Below are positions 24,091-34,134 of a stretch of DNA of 35,710 nt, piece by piece. A model generated the notes under the pieces. It did no database searches. It was not told where the DNA came from and worked only from the letters and a program-made list of their open reading frames with translations. The stretch's first letter is position 1. Every line of letters starts with the position of its first letter. The position numbers and the translations under genes are program-made. Origin of the DNA: a bacterium (GTDB lineage Bacteria > Planctomycetota > Planctomycetia > Pirellulales > UBA1268); NCBI GenBank assembly GCA_029978085.1, contig JAPOJV010000017.1:1-35710 (forward strand). Direction: 5' to 3'.

Positions 24091-24354
24091 ACGCCGTGAG
24101 GGGCTGCCCATGCCCCAGGAGCCGGCGTATGCCGCCGAGCGCAGGCAGGATGCCTGAGCGAATTCGGGGAGGCGAGAGGTGCGGTGCAAGCTCGAGGAGC
24201 ATTTGGACCGAGTCTTCGAGGTCCCGCGACGATCTGAAAGACCGCGCAGCGGCGACTTGTACCGCCCCCGAGCCGGCGACACACATGAGACGTGTGCGAC
24301 CTCAGCGAGCGTCCGGCGACGGGGCATGGGCAGCCCCGAACCACGCCACAGGAG
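24091..24354 (-). repeat. Dispersed inverted-repeat element, copy 2 (long form)
   Basis: 264 bases, inverted relative to copies 1 and 3. The terminal inverted repeats are GGGGCTGCCCATGCCCC (24100-24116) and GGGGCATGGGCAGCCCC (24321-24337), a perfect 17-bp pair. The interior shares a 50-base identical block and a 31-base identical block with copy 3, plus an extra roughly 40 bases. An internal stem CACAC/GTGTG with a 7-nt loop is at 24280-24296. It fills most of the 338-base gap between the convergent helicase and fucose synthase genes. The remaining flank (24355-24397) contains GGGGATCCCC and AGCCC/GGGCT pairing that may help end fcl transcription. Confidence 0.88.
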
Positions 24355-24397
24355 CCCGGGGATCCCCACGCTCGCGCTCAGGGCTTGTATGGTCGCA

Positions 24398-25351
24398 TCA
24401 AATCGTCGATGACGAGTGACCGCGCCACCAGGCGACGGTGGCGGCGAGGCCTGCGTCGAAGGTCTGACGCGGCTGCCAGCCGAGCAGCGAGCGGGCCCGC
24501 GAGATGTCGAGGCCGCGGCGGGGCTGGCCATCGGGCTTCGATGCATCCCAGACGACGCGTCCCGTGAAGCCGCAGGCGGCGGCGATCTTCACGACGAGGT
24601 CGCGGATCGCGATCTCGGCGCCGCCGCCGAGGTTGATCGGCACCGGCTCTTCCATCACTTCCGCCGCCCGTACGATCCCTTCGGCGGCGTCGTCGACGTA
24701 GAGGAACTCGCGGGTGGCCGAGCCCGTGCCCCAGCAGACGACGTCGTCGGCCCCGGCCAGGCGGGCCTCCTCGCACTTGCGTATGAGCGCCGGGATGACG
24801 TGGCTGGAGGCGGGGTCGAAGTTGTCGCCGGGACCGTAGAGGTTCACCGGCAGGGCGACGGCGCTCGCCATGCCATACTCGCGGCGGTAGCCGTCGAGCA
24901 TCACGAAGATCGCCTTCTTGGCGACGCCGTAGGGAGCGTTGGTCTCCTCCGGGTAGCCGTTCCAGAGATCGTCTTCGCGAAAGGGCACGGGGCAATGCTT
25001 CGGATAGGCGCAGACGGTGCCGGTGTGGACGAACTTCTTCAGGCCGTTCCGGCGGGCATGCTCGACGAGGTGCAGCCCCATCGCCATGTTGGCGAAGAAG
25101 AAGCGGCCGGGGTGGGCCATGTTGGCCCCGATGCCTCCCACCTCGGCGGCGAGATGAATCACGACGTCCGGCCGCGCCTCGTCGTAGAGGCGGGCCACGT
25201 CAGCCTCGACCGTGAGGTCGAATTCGCGGCGACGCGGCACGATGATCCGGTCGGAGGGCACGCCCCGTTCACGGAGCGTGCGGCAGACCGCCTGGCCGAG
25301 GAAGCCGGCGCCGCCCGTCACCACGATCCGCTGCTGGGTGAGGTCGATCAT
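24398..25351 (-). CDS. fcl: GDP-L-fucose synthase
   Basis: Epimerase/reductase turning GDP-4-keto-6-deoxy-mannose into GDP-L-fucose. The Rossmann NADP motif is VTGGAGFLGQ (about 11-20). HLAAEVGGIGANMAHPG and the catalytic YxxxK (YGVAKK) are present, as are the GTVCAYPK and GTGSATREFLYVDDAA stretches typical of the enzyme. Length 317 is normal. ATG 25351 lies 9 bases after the gmd stop, so the two consecutive pathway enzymes are co-transcribed as the last genes of the exosortase operon. They would supply activated fucose or a related 6-deoxyhexose for an exported glycan. Confidence 0.94.
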   Translation of the reverse strand: MIDLTQQRIVVTGGAGFLGQAVCRTLRERGVPSDRIIVPRRREFDLTVEADVARLYDEARPDVVIHLAAEVGGIGANMAHPGRFFFANMAMGLHLVEHARRNGLKKFVHTGTVCAYPKHCPVPFREDDLWNGYPEETNAPYGVAKKAIFVMLDGYRREYGMASAVALPVNLYGPGDNFDPASSHVIPALIRKCEEARLAGADDVVCWGTGSATREFLYVDDAAEGIVRAAEVMEEPVPINLGGGAEIAIRDLVVKIAAACGFTGRVVWDASKPDGQPRRGLDISRARSLLGWQPRQTFDAGLAATVAWWRGHSSSTI

Positions 25352-25360
25352 GCGGCGGGC

Positions 25361-27189
<1,829 letters not shown>

Positions 27190-27235
27190 GGGTCGCCCCT
27201 CCCCGCACTGTCAGGCTGCATCGCCCGAAAACCGC

Positions 27236-29470
27236 TCAACTGGGCACCGGCGATGCATAGAGGTGCCGCGGGCTGTCGTCGCTCACACCGTTGACGACGG
27301 TGCCGAGCACCTTGATGCCCACCGAGCGGAGCCGTTGCACGGCCTTCGTGACCAGTGGCACACGGCTGACGTCACGCATCGTCACCACGATGGCCGCATC
27401 GCTCAACTGGCCGAGCAGCAGCACGTCGGCGAAGGCGAGCACCGGCCCGGCATCGATCACGACGTGGTCGAACGACTCCCGGAATCCTTTGATGACCTTG
27501 GCCGTCTCGGGGCGCGAGAGGGCCGTGATGGAGGCGTAGTCGCAGGCTCCGCCCGTGACGGCGAAGAGCCCCTCGATGCCGGTCGGCTGCACGGCCTCGT
27601 CGTTCGTGATCTCGCCCCGCAGCAGCTCGGGCATGCCAGTCCGCAGGTCGAGTTCGAGCGCCATGTGCACGTTGGGATGACGCAGATCGCCGTCGAGAAG
27701 GAGCGTGCGGCTCCCGGCCCGGGCGAGGCTCGCGGCGAGCTGGGCGGCGAAGGTCGTCTTGCCTTCGTGCGCCATGGCGCTGGTCACCACGATCACCTTC
27801 GGCGCCTCGCGGCCCGTCTGGGCGATCACCGCCCGCACGCCGTCAACGCACTCGGCCACGTGGGCGGTGTTGGGCTTCTTCCGCGACCGCGATACCCGCG
27901 GCACCGTGCCGATGACCCGCAGGCCCACGCGTTCCGACACCTGATCCGCCGCCGAAATCCGGTCGCGGAGATACTCCAGCAGGATCACGAGGCCGGCGCC
28001 GGCGCCGAAGCCGGCCAGCGCGGCGAGCCCGGTGAGCATCGCGCGGAAGATCTCGTCGCCGTCGCTCGGCACGCGGGCCTCTTCGAGGAGTTCCACGCGA
28101 TTGGGCATCGCGATGTCGACTTCGGAGGCGTTGAGCTGCAGGCCCATCTGGTTGGTCACCTGCTGAAGCTGGGCGATCTCGTTGCGGCGAGCCTCGAGGT
28201 CGGCGTTGGCATTGCCCATCGCCATCACTTCTTTGGCCACCTCGTCGAACTCCTTCGACTTGTCTTCGAGTCGTTTGGCGAGCATCTCGCGCCGGAGCCG
28301 CAGCATCACCGGGGATCCGGCGGCCGGCCCACCACGGCGGCCCGCTGCCTCGGCCGCCGCCTCGGCGGCCAGCTGCGGCCGCAACGTTTCGGCCCGGCTC
28401 TCGATTCGCCGTAGCAGGTCTTCGCGCTGGGCCTGCAGCCGCCGCACGGCAGGGTCGTTCGGCCCGCGGGCGCTCCGGCCCGCCTGAGCCGTGATCATCT
28501 CCTCGACCTGCGACAATCGGCCGCTCAACTCCGCGATTTGTGGGTGCCGCATGAGCAGCCCATCGACGGAGTCGTCGGGAAGTGCCGCCTCGCCGGGCAC
28601 CTCGCCCCGGGCCTGGGCGTCGATCAGGGCCAGCTCGGTGTCGATCGCCGTGACGTCCCGCTGCAGCTGATTGAGTTCGGCGCGGAGCGTACCGAGATGG
28701 TCGAGGAGCAGGCTCCGCTGCGTCGAGGCCTCCGAGCTGTCGCGGCTGCCGAGCTGCTTGGCGAGGTTGTTGAACTGCTCCATCCGGGTCCGCACCTCGG
28801 CCATGTTCTCCTTGTACTTCTTCTCGAGCATGTCACGGCGGGCGAGCCGTTCCGACCGCTCCTTCGTGACCACGTCGGTGAGGTAGGCCTGCGTCACGGC
28901 GTTGACGATCTGCGTCACGTCACGCGGGTTCGAGCCGCGGAGTTTGATCTGCACCACTTCCGCCGCACTCGGGGCGACGGCCTGCAGGTTGCGGGCGAGC
29001 CAATCGACCGGGTCCGTCTCTTCGGCGAACGTCGAGAGCTCGGAGACGCCGGGCCGCCGCAGGGCCGAGGTGAGCACGAACGGGCTCTTGATCAGTTGCA
29101 GCTGCGTCTGGCGGTATTGGTCGTAGTCGCCCATGCCCGCCCCGGTGAACGTGCCCGGATTGGCCCGCACCCGCAGCCACGCCACCGCCTCGTATCCGCG
29201 TGGCAGAAAGAGCCAGGCCGTCACCGCGGCGGTCAGTCCGAGCGACAGCCCCAGGGCGGTCGCCGGCAGCCACCGCCGGCGGATGGCGTGCCACACCCGT
29301 ACGAAGTCGAGGCCGCCGCCGAGCTGATCGCCGCCCGGGCCATAGGGCACGGGGGGCGCGTACTGCGTCGGCAGCGAGAGCGAGCTGTCGGTGATGGTCG
29401 ACAGCATGCCCGCCGACGGCGCGGCCGTCTGGGTCGTGGTGCCCGCTGTGGTGTCGTGTGTCTCGCTCAT
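27236..29470 (-). CDS. Wzz/BY-kinase polysaccharide chain-length regulator (Wzc-like)
   Basis: Inner-membrane regulator of exopolysaccharide polymerisation and export. The first membrane helix is near 70-92 (WLPATALGLSLGLTAAVTAWLFL). It is followed by a long periplasmic coiled-coil region (about 210-440), the second helix near 470-495, and a cytoplasmic kinase domain from about 556. Walker A is SAMAHEGKTT (K571), Walker A' LLLDGDLRHP and Walker B VVIDAGP. The 744-residue length is usual. The C-terminal tail carries only one tyrosine (HLYASPVPS, Y738), whereas BY-kinases usually end in a Tyr cluster. ATG 29470; a 60-base gap separates it from the exosortase gene. Confidence 0.92.
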   Translation of the reverse strand: MSETHDTTAGTTTQTAAPSAGMLSTITDSSLSLPTQYAPPVPYGPGGDQLGGGLDFVRVWHAIRRRWLPATALGLSLGLTAAVTAWLFLPRGYEAVAWLRVRANPGTFTGAGMGDYDQYRQTQLQLIKSPFVLTSALRRPGVSELSTFAEETDPVDWLARNLQAVAPSAAEVVQIKLRGSNPRDVTQIVNAVTQAYLTDVVTKERSERLARRDMLEKKYKENMAEVRTRMEQFNNLAKQLGSRDSSEASTQRSLLLDHLGTLRAELNQLQRDVTAIDTELALIDAQARGEVPGEAALPDDSVDGLLMRHPQIAELSGRLSQVEEMITAQAGRSARGPNDPAVRRLQAQREDLLRRIESRAETLRPQLAAEAAAEAAGRRGGPAAGSPVMLRLRREMLAKRLEDKSKEFDEVAKEVMAMGNANADLEARRNEIAQLQQVTNQMGLQLNASEVDIAMPNRVELLEEARVPSDGDEIFRAMLTGLAALAGFGAGAGLVILLEYLRDRISAADQVSERVGLRVIGTVPRVSRSRKKPNTAHVAECVDGVRAVIAQTGREAPKVIVVTSAMAHEGKTTFAAQLAASLARAGSRTLLLDGDLRHPNVHMALELDLRTGMPELLRGEITNDEAVQPTGIEGLFAVTGGACDYASITALSRPETAKVIKGFRESFDHVVIDAGPVLAFADVLLLGQLSDAAIVVTMRDVSRVPLVTKAVQRLRSVGIKVLGTVVNGVSDDSPRHLYASPVPS

Positions 29471-29530
29471 GTCAGCCGTGGCGATCCGGCGCGGGGCCGG
29501 AGCGACGCGTCGATGTCCTTGCGTTACCCG

Positions 29531-30640
29531 TTACCCAGACTTTCCCGGCGACTCGGGCCGCGCCGCGATGGGCACGACACCGCCGGCCCGGGCCGCGCGG
29601 GCAGTGCCGGTCGTGGCGGCCGTGGGCCGACCACCGCCGACGACGGCCGCCGGCGTGAGCTCTTCCGTGACCACCATGTATTTGAGAAGGGCCTGCAGAA
29701 AGAACAGCAGGCCGAGGGCCATCGGCATCATGAAGTAGCCGGCCCAGTCGTGGAAAATCTTCTCCGCCCATTCAGGGTTGATCGTGTACATCACGCCCGT
29801 GACCGTGATCCGGGTGGCATTCACGATGAGCGCGATCGGGATGGCACTGGCCGCGATGACGAGGTTTTCCCACCATTCGCCGCCGCCGATGAGCACGATC
29901 ATGAGGGCGAGCCAGACGAAGATCGTGAGCATGCGCAGGCCGCTGCAGGCGTCGACGACGCCGAGCACCTGGGAATCGCCAAGCACGATCTTGTTGCCTT
30001 CGCGGTAGGCGTCGAGCCCGACCGTCTGGAGTGCGTAGGTGCTCATCATCGTGGCCAGCGTCTGGAGCGGTCCCAGCAGGTAGCGGGTGGCCTCGTCGGG
30101 CAGCGGGTACATGAAGATGAGCGTGGCGATCGGGGCCCAGGCCCACTTGAACACGCCCCAGCCACCGGCCATCAGGAACACGCCCGCCAGCGCCGGGACG
30201 AACGTGTACATGTCGATCGTCACGATGCTGAAGCGGGCGCACACGAGCCGCAGAACGAAGCTCGCCACCAGCAGGCCGAGTCCCGTCGCCCGCGCCGACG
30301 ACGTGACGGTGCCGATCGGCTGCCGCCACCAGAAGAGCAACGCTGCCGTGCAGAGCGGCACGATCCACCCGTGGGAATACTGCGGATTGTCCCAGCTCGA
30401 ACGGGCGTTCAGCAGGCCGGGCCAGTAGCTGTAGACGAGCAAGCCGGTGAGCAGGGCGATGACGGCCCACGGCGTGCGTTGTTCGGCATCCCGCAGGTCC
30501 GTGGCCCATTCGCCGAGACGGCGACGAATGCCATCGACGAGCGACTCATCGAGCGGCGCAACCCGAGCGGCGGGCTGCGGGGTCGCAGGCCGTGGCTCTG
30601 GACGGTGGCCGGACGGGAGGATGGAAGCTGGTGTGCTCAC
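29531..30640 (-). CDS. Exosortase (archaeosortase/exosortase family)
   Basis: Polytopic membrane cysteine protease/transpeptidase thought to process PEP-CTERM-like sorting signals. The 369 residues contain about eight hydrophobic helices between residues 60 and 325. The catalytic triad is visible: C232 in VVDACSGLRML, R277 in NATRITVTG and H297 in HDWAGYF. The start is GTG 30640 with no clear SD. The Ala/Thr-rich cytoplasmic tail after 330 is unusual in length. It is the first gene of an operon with the BY-kinase, EpsI-like, gmd and fcl genes. No PEP-CTERM-type substrate was seen in this window, so targets must lie elsewhere. Confidence 0.92.
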   Translation of the reverse strand: MSTPASILPSGHRPEPRPATPQPAARVAPLDESLVDGIRRRLGEWATDLRDAEQRTPWAVIALLTGLLVYSYWPGLLNARSSWDNPQYSHGWIVPLCTAALLFWWRQPIGTVTSSARATGLGLLVASFVLRLVCARFSIVTIDMYTFVPALAGVFLMAGGWGVFKWAWAPIATLIFMYPLPDEATRYLLGPLQTLATMMSTYALQTVGLDAYREGNKIVLGDSQVLGVVDACSGLRMLTIFVWLALMIVLIGGGEWWENLVIAASAIPIALIVNATRITVTGVMYTINPEWAEKIFHDWAGYFMMPMALGLLFFLQALLKYMVVTEELTPAAVVGGGRPTAATTGTARAARAGGVVPIAARPESPGKSG

Positions 30641-30705
30641 GACGGGTCGGTGCCCTGAAATCGCGAAGAGGCGACTGCGCAGATCGCCTACGCGGCCGCA
30701 CCACG

Positions 30706-30711
30706 ATTCTA
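30706..30711 (-). promoter_or_regulatory. Possible -10 box of the exosortase operon
   Basis: On the minus strand TAGAAT (5/6 to TATAAT) lies 66 bases upstream of the exosortase GTG. The 117-base gap otherwise holds the GC hairpin at 30721-30743. No good -35 is seen. Confidence 0.35.
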
Positions 30712-30720
30712 CACCACGCC

Positions 30721-30743
30721 CCGGGGCGGTTTCCCGCCCCCGG
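30721..30743 (-). terminator. GC-rich hairpin after the prepilin-peptidase-like gene
   Basis: GGGGCGG/CCGCCCC with a 4-nt loop, extended by CC/GG across one bulge, lies 14 bases past the stop at 30758 (minus strand). There is no T-run. It is a candidate terminator or insulator before the exosortase operon. Confidence 0.45.
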
Positions 30744-30757
30744 TCAGAGTGGGAAAT

Positions 30758-31333
30758 TCAGCCGCCCCAGAGCGGCCAAAACCACCCCGCGACCGCCAGA
30801 AGTGCGGCGACCAGGGCCGTTGCCAGCAGTGCCGTCCGCCGGGTCACGACATGCCCGGCCCGGGCCAAAAGCCCCCAGGCGACGATCGTGAGGGTCGCGG
30901 CCCCACCGGCGGCCCAGCCGAGCAGCCAGCGGTAGTCGCCGAGCACGAAGGCCCGGTCGATCAGCGGTATCGATGAGCCGGTGGCCTGCCAGGCGATCGC
31001 CTCGGCCGTGGCAAGCGCCGCCAGCGCGAGGCCACATCCGGCCTCCACGACCGCGTAGGTGGCGGGGATCGCCATACCGCAATCCCGGCAGCGGCCGCGG
31101 AGCAGAAGCCAGCCGAGCACCGGAATATTGTCCCGAGCCCGCACAGGCTGGCCGCAGGCAGGGCATGCCGATCGTCCGGACACCACCGACCGGCCCGCCG
31201 GCACCCGGTAGGCCACGACATTCAGAAAACTGCCCACGATGGCGCCGATGACGAAGGCCGCGGCGACGAAGCCGCCGTCCTCCCAACGCATGGAGAAGCC
31301 GCTGCCTGAAAGCCACACGGCTGCGAGCCACAT
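30758..31333 (-). CDS. Prepilin-peptidase-like membrane protein lacking the peptidase domain
   Basis: Only the N-terminal (DiS_P_DiS/zinc) domain of type IV prepilin peptidases is present: GSFLNVVAYRVPAGRSV, then CPAC and, 22 residues later, CRDC flanking DNIPVLGWLLLRGR. Further hydrophobic helices follow, but no A24 aspartyl peptidase motif (GxGD and its partner Asp). Downstream space is only 117 bases, so a frameshifted peptidase half is not hidden there. The start is uncertain. ATG 31333 fits family geometry. ATG 31450 has a perfect GGAGG but would add 39 residues with rare codons across a hairpin and overlap the start codon of the divergent gene. Confidence 0.72.
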   Translation of the reverse strand: MWLAAVWLSGSGFSMRWEDGGFVAAAFVIGAIVGSFLNVVAYRVPAGRSVVSGRSACPACGQPVRARDNIPVLGWLLLRGRCRDCGMAIPATYAVVEAGCGLALAALATAEAIAWQATGSSIPLIDRAFVLGDYRWLLGWAAGGAATLTIVAWGLLARAGHVVTRRTALLATALVAALLAVAGWFWPLWGG

Positions 31334-31397
31334 CTGCGGAATCCCCGGGAAGGAAAAACGACGCGCCTGAAACGCGGCTGGGTCTGGAGGGTGCCTA

Positions 31398-31414
31398 TCG
31401 GGTAGGGTACCCGA
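31398..31414. repeat. Small inverted repeat in the divergent gap
   Basis: TCGGGTA-GGG-TACCCGA is a perfect 7-bp inverted repeat between the divergent prepilin-peptidase-like and UPF0104-like genes. It is a candidate operator or leader hairpin, and it argues that 31334-31448 is not coding. Confidence 0.35.
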
Positions 31415-31448
31415 CCGACGCAGCTCCGTATCCGCATGCACGGCCGGC

Positions 31449-32444
31449 ATGGAAACCTCCGCCCCACTCGAGCCGATCGATGCCCCGCCAGCCCGGCGGC
31501 GACTGCTCTCCGGCTGGCCGGGGCTGGTGCTGCGGCTGGCGGCGACCGTCCTCTTGATGGCCTACGCGCTGCGGGGAATCACGTGGGGCAAGTTTGCCGC
31601 GCTCGTGTCCAACGCCGACTGGCGGTGGTGGATCGCGGGGCTGGCCACGGGCCTCACGGTGCAGATCGCCGCGGGCGTTCGCTGGGCCGCTCTTGCCCGG
31701 CCGCTCGGGTTTCCCTTCTCCCGGCGGTTCTTCGTGTGGAGGTTTCTCGAGGGCTCCTTCTTCAGCCTCTGTCTGCCCAGTTCGATCGGTGGCGACGTGA
31801 TCAAGGCCTATCGCGTGGGCGACACGACGCAGCGGCGACTTCTCGCCGGCTGCTCCGTGCTCGCCGACCGGCTCACGGGCCTGGCCGCGCTCGGGGTGCT
31901 CGCCGGTGCCGCGCTGGCGGGCACGAAGTACGCGCTCTCGCTGCCTGCCACGCTTGCCATCGGAGCCGGTCTCCTCACCGTGACGCTCGCCGTGTTCATG
32001 CTCGGCGTCGCCTCGATCGATCGCCTGCTCGCGATCATTCCCGCGCCGCATCCGGCCCGCGAGTTCATCGCCCGCCTGCTGCCCTACCAGCAGCGGCCGA
32101 GCCTGATGGCCCACGCGGTGGGCTGGAGCTTCATCGTGCAGATGGGGGGCGCGGTGGCCGTCGGCCTGATAGCCCGCTCGCTCGGCGTGGTGCAGCCACT
32201 CGCGATCTGGTTTGCGGTGGTGCCGCTCGTCGCGCTCGCCGTCGTCCTGCCGATCAGCATCAATGGCGTCGGCGTGCGGGAGAACGCGCTCGCTGTGCTG
32301 CTGGCGCCCCACGGCGTGGCCGCGGAGTCGGCTGTCGCGGTGGGGCTGTTGTGGCTTGCCAGCCAGATCGTCACCGGCCTGATCGGAGGCGGGCTGTTTC
32401 TCATCGACCGCCAGGCGGCGGTGCCCGACGCCGAGCATCGGTGA
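31449..32444 (+). CDS. UPF0104 / lysylphosphatidylglycerol-synthase TM-region family membrane protein
   Basis: A polytopic 331-residue protein with about eight membrane helices and the family signatures FFSLCLPSSIGGDVIKAYRV (near 100-120), ADRLTGL and LPISINGVGVRENALAVLL (near 265-285). Members include flippase-like domains (AglD/MprF type) implicated in moving lipid-linked molecules, but no substrate can be assigned here; the soluble synthase domain of MprF is absent. ATG 31449 has no SD. Its 3' end overlaps the convergent Nudix gene by 44 bases. Confidence 0.87.
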   Translation: METSAPLEPIDAPPARRRLLSGWPGLVLRLAATVLLMAYALRGITWGKFAALVSNADWRWWIAGLATGLTVQIAAGVRWAALARPLGFPFSRRFFVWRFLEGSFFSLCLPSSIGGDVIKAYRVGDTTQRRLLAGCSVLADRLTGLAALGVLAGAALAGTKYALSLPATLAIGAGLLTVTLAVFMLGVASIDRLLAIIPAPHPAREFIARLLPYQQRPSLMAHAVGWSFIVQMGGAVAVGLIARSLGVVQPLAIWFAVVPLVALAVVLPISINGVGVRENALAVLLAPHGVAAESAVAVGLLWLASQIVTGLIGGGLFLIDRQAAVPDAEHR

Positions 32445-32973
32445 CGAGAAGCCCCGCGATCGTCTTGGCATCCTCGATGCGGCCGTCGTGGCACATGGCC
32501 AACGCCTCGTCCCAGGCCACGACGAGCGGACGAATCCGCTCGCCCGGCTCGAGCGCCTGCGGCCCCGCGACGAGGTCGTGGGCCACGAACAGGTGCATCC
32601 GTTCCCGCAGGATGCCCGGCGACATCCAGAACTCCCCCGCCGCCTCGATGCGGCCGGCGCGGTAGCCGGTCTCCTCGGCCAGTTCGCGAGCCGCGGCGGT
32701 CGCCAGCGGCTCGTCGCGATCGAGCGTGCCGGCGGGCAGTTCGATCAGCGTGCGGCCCACGGCCACCCGCTCCACCTCGATGAGGCACACGGCGTCGGGC
32801 GAGACGAGCGGCACGACGACCACGCTGCCCGGGTGTACCACCACGTCGCGGTCGCGGAGCGAGCCGTCGGCGCACGGCTCCTGCACCCGCACCACGCGAA
32901 ATCGTCGCGCCGTCAGGAGCAGTTCGCCGTGGGCGAGATCACGGGGAAGCGGGCCGGGGACGCTCGCGGTCAT
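32401..32973 (-). CDS. Nudix hydrolase, ADP-ribose pyrophosphatase-like
   Basis: The 190-residue protein has a complete Nudix box, G-TLDRD-E-PLATAAA-RELAEETGY, which binds the metal and hydrolyses a nucleoside diphosphate linked to X. The preceding ELPAGTLD and the later MSPGILRERMHLFVA are typical of ADP-ribose/ADP-sugar pyrophosphatases (NudF-like). ATG 32973 overlaps the stop of the YgfZ-like gene (ATGA), so the track's longer start is rejected. The convergent 3' end overlaps the UPF0104-like gene by 44 bases. Confidence 0.9.
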   Translation of the reverse strand: MTASVPGPLPRDLAHGELLLTARRFRVVRVQEPCADGSLRDRDVVVHPGSVVVVPLVSPDAVCLIEVERVAVGRTLIELPAGTLDRDEPLATAAARELAEETGYRAGRIEAAGEFWMSPGILRERMHLFVAHDLVAGPQALEPGERIRPLVVAWDEALAMCHDGRIEDAKTIAGLLVTDARRRAPPPGGR

Positions 32974-33968
32974 GACTGTGGCTCCATGGTGCCCCGGCAC
33001 ACGGGCAGCGGCACGATCCGCACGGGTGCGCCGGCCACCGTTGGCGCGGCACCGTCCGCCAGCGCCCGCACGTGCACGATCGCGAGGCCGATTCCTTCGC
33101 CGAGCGTCGGCGACAGGCAGGCCGACGTGATCGTGCCCACGACGGCGCCGTCGAGCATGATCTCGGCGTTCACTGCGGGTGGCACGGCACTGCCCGTGGC
33201 GATGCCGACGAGCCGGCGGTTCACGTGGCCGAGCGCATCGAGCCGCGCCACGGTCTCCTGCCCCAGGTAGCAGCCCTTGGTGAAGCAGATCGCACGGGCA
33301 TCGCGGCCCAATTCCTGCGGCAGCGTCTTCGCGGGAACATCGTGCGGCTCGGGACTGCCGGCGTCGATGCGGGCAGCATCAACGGCCGCAGACGACAGCT
33401 GCGGCAGACCCGTCGCCGTCAGCCAGGCGGCCATGCGGTCGGCGTCGGCCGCCGCCGTGATCACGAGCGCGCCACCCGGCCCATACCACTCGGTCGCGAC
33501 AATCGTCACGGGCATGCCACCGAGATCCGCGGAGCAGTGCGCCAGCGCGGCGAGTGGCAGTGAGGCACCGGCCTGACCACTGAGCCACGCCGCCGCATCG
33601 CGGCCGTGCACGAGGAACGCGGCCCGCTCGGTCGTTGCATCGTGGAACGACACGGCCTCGCGGATGTGATAGTGCTCGAGGTGCTCGTGCAGTCGGCCGG
33701 CGAGACCCGGCGCCGCGTCGATCCAGATGCCGCCGGGCGTCCGCAGGAGCGCGGCCACGGCGATGACCTGGCCGCGGCCATCGGCGAAGAAGCCCTCGGT
33801 GCCGCCGCCGACGGCGAGCGGGGCCAGGCTGGCGGTCGTGAAATTGTCGACGAACCGCACGGCATCAGCCCCTTCGACGAGGAGGGCCGAGCGGGCTGGC
33901 AGCGGGGCCCACGAGGCGGCGGAACCGGCTGGTCCGGCTGATCCGGGAGGGAAGGCTGATCCGGTCAT
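32970..33968 (-). CDS. ygfZ: YgfZ/GcvT-like folate-binding protein
   Basis: YgfZ proteins bind tetrahydrofolate and help maintain or repair certain iron-sulfur enzymes. The 332-residue protein shows the family motif FTKGCYLGQETVAR (K-G-C-Y-x-G-Q-E with the key cysteine). The N-terminal GcvT-like domain (RSALLVEGADAVRFVDNFTT) and a C-terminal beta-barrel part follow the usual layout. ATG 33968 has AGGAG 8 bases upstream; the track's earlier start is a TTG within that leader. It is coupled to the Nudix gene by a 4-base overlap and divergent from the XRE regulator across 166 bases. Confidence 0.9.
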   Translation of the reverse strand: MTGSAFPPGSAGPAGSAASWAPLPARSALLVEGADAVRFVDNFTTASLAPLAVGGGTEGFFADGRGQVIAVAALLRTPGGIWIDAAPGLAGRLHEHLEHYHIREAVSFHDATTERAAFLVHGRDAAAWLSGQAGASLPLAALAHCSADLGGMPVTIVATEWYGPGGALVITAAADADRMAAWLTATGLPQLSSAAVDAARIDAGSPEPHDVPAKTLPQELGRDARAICFTKGCYLGQETVARLDALGHVNRRLVGIATGSAVPPAVNAEIMLDGAVVGTITSACLSPTLGEGIGLAIVHVRALADGAAPTVAGAPVRIVPLPVCRGTMEPQS

Positions 33969-34030
33969 GTCGTGCTCCTGCGGCAAGTCGGCCCCACACT
34001 ACCACGCGGCCTGCCGCCGGCGGCCGCACA

Positions 34031-34046
34031 CGGAAAAATTTTCCCG
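34031..34046. promoter_or_regulatory. AT-core near-palindrome upstream of the XRE gene
   Basis: CGGAAAAATTTTCCCG is symmetric at 14 of 16 positions and stands out in this GC-rich divergent gap (33969-34134). It could be an operator for the XRE protein or an AT-rich promoter element. No binding specificity is known. Confidence 0.3.
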
Positions 34047-34134
34047 CCGCCGTGAACGCTTCGTGGCCAGCCTCCGTATTGCTTCCACCACCGCACGGGT
34101 GGGCGATGCAGAGGCCGCTTCGGGAGACACGACC

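Noticed and set aside
33727-34134. N-terminal extension of the XRE gene ORF
   Set aside because: It covers the opposite strand of ygfZ and the divergent gap; ATG 34135 has its own ribosome-binding site.
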